Source: Mesostigma viride (Eukaryota; Streptophyta; Mesostigmatophyceae; Mesostigmatales; Mesostigmataceae). From it: a DNA stretch of 64,000 nucleotides. Where the stretch lies: contig RPFO01000744.1 in NCBI GenBank assembly GCA_009746045.1, positions 803,635-867,634 on the forward strand. Reading direction: 5' to 3'. Position 1 is the stretch's first letter, and each line of letters begins with the position of its first letter. The position numbers were made by a program, and so were the translations under genes. Positions 1 to 8,432 of the stretch are shown one piece after another. The notes below the pieces were generated by a model. It was not told where the DNA came from, made no database searches, and saw nothing but the letters and a program-made list of their open reading frames with translations.

Positions 1-37
1 AGATGGGGCTTCCAGGAAGCCGAAAAAGACCAAAGGG

Positions 38-459
38 GTGACGCTGCCCACTCGAGCACAAGTGGTGAATTGGAGGGTGCAAGAGAGAGTGCTCCCCGAG
101 GTGCTCGAGGATGCCAACGACAATGGAGGGGGGATAAAGAGTTGGATCATGGCTACTCGCCAAGGGGGGTGGAGGAACCAGGAAAGCAGGAAGGTGGTCA
201 TGAACATCGCCCTGGCCATGGACACACTCTTCAAGGAGTTGGGGCCGGCAGCCGGGGAGTTGGCTGGGGTAGAGTATCTCATGAGGGTGGTGGCAGCATG
301 CTCCTAGTGGAGAGCCAGGGGTCAGGAGGGTGGAAGGTGGCTGGCCACCTCCTTGCTCTCAAGGAAGATGCCTCCTTGGTGAGCAACCCGGCCATGAAGA
401 TGGCCCTGCAAAGCGCCACGATGATGGAGAAGCTGGGCAAGGCCCAGCAAACCAAGTAA
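38..459 (+). pseudogene. gag-like ORF1 of the retroelement, frameshifted
   Basis: Two overlapping frames read as one protein: one covers 38-307 and the continuation runs in another frame from about 300 to the stop at 459. A one-base shift near 300 would join them into about 140 residues. The product is basic and helical-looking with no zinc knuckle. It is called gag-like only from its position ahead of the reverse transcriptase; the window may start within it, so the true start is unknown. Confidence 0.4.
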
Positions 460-2794
460 ACACCGAAAGGGTAAACCGCTCCCCCTTCCCACTGCCTCTT
501 CCTACAATGCCTCTAAGCACTACGTGGGGGAGAGTGAGGTCAGCACGCAGACGCCAGCGTGCAACTCGCCGCCGCCGGACCTTCACTCTACAACACAAGG
601 TGATTACGTGGTTGAATTGGCTATGGCACGGGGGGGCAGACCCTCCGCCTAAATCTGGAGGCGCGTGCTCCAGAGGAACGGCGGAGGCCCTGAAAAGGGT
701 CAAGAAGCACTGCGAGTGGTACAGTCGCCGCGTAACCGGCGTTGCGACAGGCCCCGCAGAAGGAAGTGATCTAATCTATGGGAAATGTAATAAGTATGAA
801 CAACTTGTGGCGGAGCGGGTGAGTCTGCCGAAGCGCGAGGTGGCAGGAAAGGCGAAGCTGCTGGATTTGCTGGCGCTACGACCTAGTTGGCGAGAGGTGT
901 ACGCCAGCGAGCCAACTGCATCAAGCCGGAGGTGGCTGCCAGTGCGAGGTATTGGAATGTACCTGCCCCCAGCCGAGGGTGCACCATGGCGGAGTGGGGC
1001 AAGTTGATGGGGAGGGCAGCGGACGTGGGGATGGTGGAGTTCCGAGAGACGCGGCCAAAGTGGGTAGACGGATGTTTTGGGGTGGCCAAAGGAGTGGGGG
1101 AGTTAAGGCTCATTGTGAATAAGAAGTTGGGGAACGCACTGTGGGTGGACCCCCCTAAGACGGTGTTACCCCACCTGGGCATATACTCGGAGGTCTATAT
1201 CAAGGGTCGGTGCTACACGGCCAAGAGCGATCTGGTCTCGTATTACTATACCATCCAAGTGCCGGAGTGGTGGTGGGATTATCAAGGGCTACCTGATGTG
1301 TGGTCCACCGATGTCGGGCTGCCGGGGCGGCGGAGGAGGGTGTGGCCAGTGCTGAAAGTGCTGGCCATGGGGCACTCCCACGCTGTAGCGCTAGGGGAAG
1401 CCATCCATGAGATGGTCCTCTATGCCACGGGCGCTTTGGATCCTAGACGGCAGGTGAACCGCCTCACAAGTGTAGGGGAGCTGACCGTGCTTCGGAATGC
1501 ATGGGGTAACCCAACCGCCCTAGCCATCGAGTACAAGGAGGAGAGCACGAGGGAGATGCAAATCGACCTTGAGGACCCCCCTGCCCCTATGGTATCCATC
1601 ACTATTGATGACCTGGTGGTCAGCAATGGGCGCACGTGCGAGGCGGTGAATCGCTTAATCGCGAGTGCTATTGAAGACGGGTACGCGCCTAACAACCTTG
1701 TGCCCTCCAAGGACAAGACGATCATGGCTAGCCCGGAGGGGGAGGACGAGCTAGAAGCTCTGGGTGTTGTTCACCGGCGGGATGGGGTGTTGGAGCCGAC
1801 AGCTAAGCAGCTCACCCTTGTGGTTGCGCACACTCGTGTACTCCTCGAGAGGGGACGCGCTACCGCTGAGGCGCTGGCGGCCGTCGTGGGCCGGTGGGTG
1901 TGGCTGCAGATGCTCAGCCGCACTTGCTTGTCCATATGGCAGCAGAGTTTTAAGTTCATCAACCTCAAGGGGTGGGGCCAGCGAACGCGACCTTTGTGGC
2001 AAGGTGTGCGCGATGAGCTCGAGTGTGCCATGGCGTTGGCCCCCATGCTCCGTGTGGACCGGGGGGCTGCCCTGGCTCCGGTGGTGGTGGCCTCGGATGC
2101 GTCTAGTTTTGGGCAGGGGGTTGTCTACGCTGAGATGGCCCCAGCTGAGGTGACGGAATTAGCTCGGGCCCGGGAGGTGCGGGGTTACCCAACCCTCCTC
2201 ACCCCAGGTGAGGCCATGTATGCCGGGCCTAGACCCTTGACCAAGGCCGCGGAAAAAGCCATCATCCACGGGCGATGGCGCGTAGGGATCAAGAGTCGCT
2301 GGCGCGATTCGACCATGCACATCAACGAGAAGGAAGTGCGGGCCGCTGTGAAGGGGGTGGAGCGCTCGGCCCGGAACCTCGGAACATGGGGTAAGCGGGT
2401 GGTGAGGTTAGTGGACTCCACTGCCGCTTTGGGCTGCTTGGCTAAAGGGCGTTCCTCTTCTTACCGGTTAAACAAGCAATGCCGCCGGTTGTGCGCTCTT
2501 ACGTTGGTCACCGGCAGCCGCTCACAATGGGTCTGGACGCCAAGTGAGCTTCAGCCTGCGGATGGGCCTTCGCGGGGGCTTTCCATGGCTGCCTCGGTGG
2601 CCGGGTGGGTCCGCGATTTGACTCGCGAGGGTGTTCATCCCAATCCCGGGCCTCGGCTTGGCGCTAGCTACTTGACCCTTCTTGAGGGCAAGGTGAAGCC
2701 GGCTACTTTGATGGTTTACCATCGGGGCTTAGGTCCTTTTTCGCATGGTGGGCGAGCCGGCGGGGTCGGGTTGGCAGCTTGTTGCGCGGCTTGA
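330..2794 (+). pseudogene. Reverse transcriptase-RNase H polyprotein of the DIRS-like element
   Basis: The main open frame is 887-2794 (635 codons); its N-terminal part appears to lie in a different frame upstream (about 498-1007), so one shift is needed around 880-1000. Reverse transcriptase signs in order: GELRLIVNKKLGN, the motif A aspartate in AKSDLVSYYYTI, the motif B region near MGHSHAVALGEA, and motif C as TIDDLVVS (IDD where most families have YADD). RNase H follows with VVVASDASSFGQG, HINEKEV, VRLVDSTAALG and a final aspartate in LQPADGPSRG. After it comes a 2A-like GVHPNPGP, and the frame then stops at 2794 inside what should be the start of the recombinase. It would copy element RNA into DNA. 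Confidence 0.75.
2642..2653 (+). other. 2A-like NPGP motif between RNase H and recombinase
   Basis: Codons at 2642-2653 read NPGP, preceded by REGVHP. The classical 2A consensus is D(V/I)ExNPGP; here the D position is G and the E position is H, as in the HPNPGP variants known from non-LTR elements. It lies between RNase H and the recombinase region, where co-translational separation of two products would make sense. Activity cannot be told from sequence. Confidence 0.5.
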
Positions 2795-3218
2795 CGATAG
2801 AGGAATACTATTGCGAGTATGTCGCTTGGGCGCACTCACGGTGTTACAGCCGCCAGTTGTGTGTCAATGCGCTTATGGGCCTGAATTTGTACTTTCCCCG
2901 GGAGGTGCGGGATTGGGCCTTGGCACGAAGTGTTTTGGCTGGCTGGCGCACGTTGGCACCCCCTCGTGCCCCCCCCCCCATTCCATGGGAGGCTGCGTTT
3001 GCGCTTGCTTGTACTATGGTGCTTCAGATGATTTTTTGCGGCAGCGCAGCATGGCTGATATTCAGCATCGGGGTCGCTGGCGCAGCAGCAAAACTGTCGC
3101 CCACTATGTGGGATTGCACCGGAGCTTGGCCCTCACCCTTCCTGACGCCCTGGTTCGGGCTATCGCCGCCTGCCCCCCGCGCATTTGGCGGAGCGTCTTT
3201 TCTCTGCCTTCCTCTTAA
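2654..3218 (+). pseudogene. Tyrosine recombinase remnant of the DIRS-like element
   Basis: After the NPGP motif the protein continues in the reverse transcriptase frame to about 2750, in a second frame about 2779-3030 (helical SAM-like N-terminal part, with LARSVLAGWRTL and PPPIPWEAAFAL), then in a third frame to the stop at 3218. The third part carries DIQHRGRWRSSKTVAHYVG, the C-terminal box of DIRS-type recombinases with the second arginine and the nucleophile tyrosine. The roughly 100 residues expected between these two parts, including the first catalytic arginine, are missing, so the enzyme is inactive by frameshift and internal deletion. Confidence 0.65.
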
Positions 3219-3294
3219 GTTCCCTTCATTCTTGTCTTATGCGTCCACCGGTTTTTGTTTTGCCCCTGGCTTGGGTCGCCAGGGAGGGATGTAA

Positions 3295-3428
3295 GGGTAA
3301 GGCTAGCCTTTTTGGACATAAAGTGTTCCCATGGGTAAGGATGGCCAGTTGAGGGCCACTTCCCGATGTGCTCTACTTATTGTTTTAATAAAGAGTCTGG
3401 TTACCCTGGAGTTCCACGGTTAATAGAA
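3295..3428 (+). repeat. B1 copy of the terminal direct repeat
   Basis: 134 bases starting GGGTAAGGCTAGCC and ending GGTTAATAGAA, repeated without any difference I can see at 3841-3974. It contains an AATAAA in its second half that may serve as a polyadenylation signal for the element. Confidence 0.85.
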
Positions 3429-3840
3429 TCGGGGTTCTCTGAACATAGTTTCTTTATAGTGATACGGAAGGGGAGCCGCTGATGCTAGGTGAAATAGAGC
3501 TGGGTGATGTGATCGTAATAAGGTTGATTAGGCTTCTAGTGTACGAGTATTACGGATGATATGGCCTAATTGTTGCGGCCCATACCTTGACGGTGTGCTG
3601 AGTACCTTGACGACGGATTTCTGCGTCTAGGTTCTCCTAGCAGATCTGTGATTGCGGACGGGTTTGCAACAAGCAATATCTGAAGTAAAACTTGACGGCT
3701 AAAACTGTTTAGAGGCCGTTGCCGGATCTGGCCGTTGGTAGAGAGCCGTTGGCCTTGAAACACGATAAAAGCTTGCTCACCTAGCTCATGGCGGTCTCTT
3801 TTGTTTTCCCACCCGCCCTCCCTGTGTGTTGCCTGTTTGG
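3429..3840 (+). repeat. Presumed A2 unit between the two B repeats
   Basis: 412 bases without a convincing coding frame, framed by the identical B1 and B2 repeats. In PAT-like elements this unit duplicates the 5'-terminal A1 repeat; that copy would be left of the window and cannot be checked here. Confidence 0.6.
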
Positions 3841-3974
3841 GGGTAAGGCTAGCCTTTTTGGACATAAAGTGTTCCCATGGGTAAGGATGGCCAGTTGAGG
3901 GCCACTTCCCGATGTGCTCTACTTATTGTTTTAATAAAGAGTCTGGTTACCCTGGAGTTCCACGGTTAATAGAA
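3841..3974 (+). repeat. B2 copy of the terminal direct repeat; 3' end of element
   Basis: Identical to 3295-3428. The sequence after 3974 no longer matches, which sets the 3' boundary of the element. Confidence 0.85.
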
Positions 3975-4211
3975 AGTGCTTCCATGCCTATAGCTTCGAC
4001 AATCCTCCGTCCCTGGTAGACAGAATGAAGGGGAACTGTTCAAATTAGCTGTTGGCTATTTTCTTCACCTCGCTCTACCGTCGGTATTTGTTGCTATGCC
4101 ACAAGCCTAACTGGACAGGGTTCAGGGTTTATGTTATTTATTTGTTGGTCTAGCCCACCTGTTTGACCAGTCGTTTCCTCTCGTCAGCATTGTTGCCTCT
4201 GCCTCACTACT

Positions 4212-4316
4212 GATGCCGTCTGCCAGCCTGCTGGATGGTTCACCCTCCACCGTCTCTTGTCATCATGGTTGCCATGGGTTGCATCCCTTGTGCCGTCTGC
4301 CAGCCTGTTTGATGAG
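4212..4316 (+). repeat. Two intronic copies of an exon's acceptor site
   Basis: 4212-4238 and 4290-4316 both repeat the acceptor and first bases of the ABC transporter exon (shared core TGCCAGCCTGTTTGA). The real site is at 4507-4537. The remainder of 3975-4523 shows no other coding or structural signal. Confidence 0.65.
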
Positions 4317-4523
4317 TAATGGCCTGATAACATTCCTGCAATAGCCATCGAGGAAGGCCTACATCGTCTGTTGTTACTGTTGCTTGTGCCCCATCGTTGT
4401 CGTGGTGGTGGGTTCCGCCTTGGCCTATTTACCGTTTTTGTTGTGTAATTCTATTCTATTCTTGGTGGTGCTATTCTGTTCTTGGTGTTGTTGCCTGTGT
4501 CACATCGTTGCCGTTTTTGCCAG

Positions 4524-5439
4524 CCTGTTTGACGAGGCGACGAGCGCGCTGGACAGCCACACGGAAGCCAGCATCTTGAGCACGCTGCGGGCGATTGCTG
4601 CGGGGCGCACGTCCATCTTCATCGCACACCGGCTGACCACCGCCATGCAGTGCGATGATGTAAGCGATGGTCAGATATACACGAGTATCACTAAATATAT
4701 CATGGGTTTTGTACGTCGTGTCGGCTTTGTACTTGCATGCCAGTGATTATTTTCTTTAGGGTTCTTCCTCTTTTCGGGGGCTCCTTATGTTGCATGAAGA
4801 TCTCACCTTCGTAATTTATCATTCTCGATCAACATAAATCATGGATGTGCTATCATATGGGGCGGGCACTGGCTGACCACTGCCATGCGCACTTACGTGA
4901 GCGATGCATGTATAGACTAATACGTATGCGTGTTGTGGGTGTGATGCTGCTGCACGTTGCGTGCCAGATGCTTGTGGTACGATGGTATGATGCCTATGGT
5001 GTGATGTTCAGTTTCTTGGATGCACCTTTTTTCCCAGTGAGGTGGTAAGAGTTTGTTCTCTTGTCTAGTGTCATGTTCAATTTTTGCACCCCAGTTCCAA
5101 GTAATAAATTAATCAATTAATTTACAACCCAGCCCCAAAGTGGCCAGAGATTAGGCTATGTTACATCAAGCACGATACAATCTGCATCCTTGTCAAGTAT
5201 ACGTGTACGCTTGTTAGGCTTATCTATGCAGCTAGGCTTGTGTACGCTGCATTACTTTTCGGTGTCGCGGGGAGCTCTAAAGTGTGTCATATTCACCACT
5301 GCCATTAATTAATTAACTTATTTATTTATTTGTTAACACGTGACTGCGTCACTTGAGCGTAAGTCCCTCTGCCATGCATGCAGGGTACTGGGTTGTCTCA
5401 CCATCCTTATCGATCACCGTTGGTTCTTCGTGATGGTCC

Positions 5440-5471
<32 letters not shown>

Positions 5472-5672
5472 CCGCGCCCGCATGTGTGTGCACAGATCGT
5501 GGTGATCCAAGACGGCCGCGTTATCGAGCGGGGCAGCCACGAGCACCTACTGGAGCTCGACGGAGAATACGCGTCCATGTGGCAGACGCAGATGGCGTCA
5601 GCGGATGAAGGGGAGGAAGGGAGCGGCGAGGAGCGCCCTCGCAAACCAAAACCTGAGCCCCGTCTCCGTTAA
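4524..5672 (+). CDS. ATM1: ABC transporter, ATM1/ABCB7-like, last two exons
   Basis: Exons 4524-4659 and 5496-5672, joined in phase 0, give the last 104 or so residues of a half-size ABC exporter. The first exon carries the Walker B and D-loop (LFDEATSALD) and the switch histidine in GRTSIFIAHRL; the second continues IVVIQDGRVIERGSHEHLL and ends with an acidic then basic tail (EEGSGEERPRKPKPEPRLR) before the TAA at 5670. The wording around IAHRL and ERGSHEHLL is closest to mitochondrial ATM1/ABCB7 transporters, which export a glutathione/sulfur compound needed for cytosolic iron-sulfur cluster assembly. Walker A, signature motif and membrane helices are in exons beyond the left edge. The preceding intron exceeds 4.5 kb and contains the DIRS-like element. 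Confidence 0.8.
4866..4905 (+). repeat. Intronic copy of the exon end and donor site
   Basis: This stretch repeats, with changes, the end of the exon at 4524-4659 and its donor (GGCTGACCAC.GCCATGC ... GTRAGCGATG). It places a decoy 5' splice site about 240 bases into the intron. Confidence 0.6.
5285..5372 (-). mobile_element. LINE 3' end, hairpin family 1
   Basis: On the minus strand a hairpin built on CACGTGA/TCACGTG arms (slightly decayed here) is followed by an A/T tail of TTAA- and TAAA-type units. The same hairpin and tail occur at 22712-22770 and 23575-23652, the last directly after a LINE ORF2 remnant. It is a severely 5'-truncated copy within the ABC gene intron. Confidence 0.55.
5441..5473 (+). 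repeat. (TG)n microsatellite close to an acceptor site
   Basis: Alternating TG with one interruption, ending about 20 bases before the acceptor of the last ABC exon at 5496. Confidence 0.8.
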
Positions 5673-6842
5673 CATAAATTATTCAGATGAGCACTTTGAG
5701 GTTAGCACGGAAATAGCCACTCAGGTGTTATTAAACTAGCTCATACATTAGGTTGTCTGCATGCCTGGCAGCAGTTGCTCAAAACCAATGCCATCATTTA
5801 GCACAATTAATATGTCATCACTGGTGCCACAAGAAGATCAGATCAGAAAATGTCTTTGCGTGATGGCCCCGTAATGGCTTAGTGCTGAAAAAAAGCACGA
5901 TGGTTGCAAACGATGCAATTTATTTGAAAATAAGGGAGAAACCCGAGTCCAAATCAAGCGTGCTCATCCATGCAGGTTCTCTTGACAGAGTAAATGATAT
6001 AATTCCCAATTAAGAATTTCATTTTTTTTTGTTGTTGTTGTTGTTTGGAAAGCTAGCGCAATTTCTTTTACATGATCCGAGCGTATAAAGTTTATCACAT
6101 TGTTGTGGCACCGCGTGTATTCCAAGCTGGAAATGGTTGGCAATATGCATAATCCAGGAGCCACACACGTAGTGTACGTGCTTTGCCACCTTAAATATAT
6201 CACCCCACTTCGGACTGGATGGGTCTGCACCGGCGAGCTTGAAAGATCAGGGGCGGGCAGCGATTCGATCAAGGTTTTTGGGCTAAGTGCCATGTGGCCG
6301 ATATTTAACTACGGAAACTAGCTTTGGCTCGGCCAATTTGTGGCTTTTAGCCAATAAAAATAGGGCTAGGCACGGCCACGTGTGGTGACTGGCGGGCGGG
6401 CGAGTCAACTGGCGCTTCCCTGGTCACACAATGCTTCTATAGTACACCTGTCACCTGCCACTGGCGGGGGGGTCAGACTCTCCATCTAGTTTAATGCACA
6501 GTTTTAGCTAACAACATCACTGCAAGAAGAGCGCTAGATCGAATGGGTGCATGGATGTTAAAGAAAGCTTTACATACACGGCAATCCATGCATTACCTTG
6601 AAGTCTTCTCCGGCCTCACCAGTTCGATGGCCCGACCAAGGAAGACACGTGCCGCGATCGTCCTGTTCTTAATTGGCACAGGAACGCAAGCTCATGGGGC
6701 CCTCGATCGGGCCCATCACCGCCGCCGCCGCGTGGAGAGTTCCTCTCCTTTCCGGAGCAGACCCATCGATCACCTCGCTATCCCTTACAGCTTCTTTTAG
6801 CTCAACGAACGTGCCCAGTTGTCGCTGCGCTCCACAACCCAT
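5673..6842. other. Intergenic, no feature recognised
   Basis: Between the ABC stop codon and the LINE remnant. Short AT-rich runs and a (TTG)n stretch near 6030 only; no frame with convincing codon structure. Confidence 0.5.
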
Positions 6843-7872
6843 GCATGATTCATCCCGCCGCGGCCCGGCCAGCACCAGCAGCCACACCGGCCCCCTCCCT
6901 CAGCAAGGATGGCATCCGTGCAGTGCTGGAGGTCGAGCACGTGACCTGGCCGCTGGCCGATAAGCTCTCATCGCTGAGCACGACGCTCAACACCGTCGGT
7001 GAAGGCCCGGGTAGACCTCTAATGCGGAAACCAGGGTCGCCCACAAGCTCCAACCCCAGCTCACGGCGCTGCAGGCCGCAGCCCAGGCTTTTGATGCACA
7101 CGCCACCCAGCCTACTCTCTCGCCTCAACCAGGTGGAGAGCAAGTGCGGCCTGCTCATCATGCAAGAAGCTCGAAGCCATCACCGCACAAACTGAGGCCC
7201 TGGCCATGCAGGTCCCGGAGATCGCGGCGCATTCGGCCACCGGAATCGCTGCCCAGCCCACCCGGCCGGGCTGCAGGCAGATGGCAGGGCTCCTCTCGCC
7301 ACACTCCTACGCGGACCTCATAGCTGCGGTCAGCGACCACATCGACCACGGACGCCATCACCCGCGAAGCTGCAGGAGATGGAAGCCCATCGCCGCGCAG
7401 AAGAACGCGAGGACACCGACCGCTCCCGCCGCCAATGCAGAGTGGTGCTGCGTCGCTCGCCCAGCCGCCAGGGGAGACAGCAACCTCTCTTGAGGATGAG
7501 CTCAGGCCGAAGCAAGCTCCTTACCCAACTGGACCTCAAAGGTGAAGTAGAGCTGCGTGGGCACCGCCTTCCCCATTCACCGTCCTGACAAGACAGCACC
7601 CCCACCAGTTCTGCTTACCTTCAGCTCCATGGAGGATAAGCGGCTGTCCCTCTCTTGCCGCAAGAAGTTGCCCGACCTCGGACCCTGGACGCTGGATGAC
7701 GACCTGACGCCCACGCAGCAGCAGCAGCGACGCGATCTGTGGCCGGAGTATATACCAAGCTAGGCCATGCACAAGCAAGACCCCAAGAAGCCAAAGGTGT
7801 TCTGCATGGAGGGGCAGGGACCTGATAGTCAACAACCAGCTGTGGACGCCCCCCACCGCCCGGCGGGCTAGA
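6843..7872 (+). pseudogene. Decayed LINE ORF1 (L1-type, RRM-containing)
   Basis: Read across shifting frames, the segment parallels the intact LINE ORF1 at 21775-22653. Matching blocks are SYADLIAAV with TTWADMLKQ, DLKGEVELRGHRLP with GLTGEIDLVAHRLP, KTAPPPVLLTFSS with KAGPPPLLLTFKT, WTLDDDLTPTQQQQRRDLW with FTLDDDLTLAQQQRRRELW, and a final VFCMEG block. These lie in the RRM and C-terminal nucleic-acid binding parts of L1-type ORF1 proteins. At least three frameshifts break it. No ORF2 follows; about 350 bases later comes a LINE 3' hairpin and tail. Confidence 0.7.
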
Positions 7873-7973
7873 CTAGCCATAATGTAGTCACACGCATGTT
7901 TGATTGATGCAACCTCGAAGACACTCCTAGCCATACCATGTGCCACGCCGGGTACGTAGAACGTAGCCATCCC

Positions 7974-8010
7974 TATAGCCTAACCTAGCCAACAGATATC
8001 CGCCAGCCTA
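7974..8010 (+). repeat. Dispersed repeat shared with 18653-18695
   Basis: Both places contain ATAGCCTAACC, then AGCCA, then GATATCCGCCA followed by CCTA.. and AGCTA. In the first copy it lies in the 3' UTR of the LINE remnant, so it is probably a LINE 3' UTR piece. Confidence 0.5.
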
Positions 8011-8227
8011 TAGCTATGTGCTTTGCCTAGCACAGCCTGTTTGCTTGCGTCAACATCTACAAGTAATGCAATGCTCTCGCGGGTCAAATTACACCCACAG
8101 GGGATGCATGCTGGATCGTTTTGGCGGGTCCGTTTGTGTTGCATGCCTGTGGCACGTGCATGTGAGGAAAGGGGGGGGTCTCTGCCCCCTGCCCGCTGTA
8201 CGTGCACACTCAGGGATTAAAAGTACT

Positions 8228-8285
8228 CTGGTGCTCCGTGACTCCCCAACCGGAGCACGTGTTTAATTAATGAATGAATGAATTT
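8228..8285 (+). mobile_element. LINE 3' end, hairpin family 2
   Basis: A short hairpin with CTCCG/CGGAG arms is followed by GTTTAAT and a (TGAA)n tail. The same module is at 14048-14096. It terminates the element whose ORF1 remnant is at 6843-7872. Confidence 0.65.
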
Positions 8286-8432
8286 ATAAAATAGGAAGGC
8301 ACGACTCAATTGTTAACCTGATGCCCCACCAGCACACCTCATTGGTATCGAGAACGAGTCAACAACACAGGCATTGCCCTCCCTGGTCCCCAACCCATGG
8401 TCCTTAAAAAGAATGCAGGGCCATGTGATTGA

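Larger units (their letters stand above)
1..3974 (+). mobile_element. DIRS-order (PAT/Kangaroo-like) tyrosine-recombinase retroelement, 5' end outside window
   Basis: Reading rightward, the interval holds a short gag-like frame, a reverse transcriptase plus RNase H frame, a tyrosine recombinase remnant, and a terminal block made of two identical 134-bp repeats (3295-3428, 3841-3974) around a 412-bp unit. That last arrangement matches the B1-A2-B2 end of split-direct-repeat elements (PAT, Kangaroo, Ngaro); the matching A1 copy would lie left of the window. There is no integrase or aspartic protease. Several frames are broken by single-base shifts and the recombinase is shortened, so this copy is probably dead, although identical B repeats suggest insertion is not ancient. 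It sits on the same strand as the ABC transporter exons at 4524-5672 and apparently inside an intron of that gene. Confidence 0.8.
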
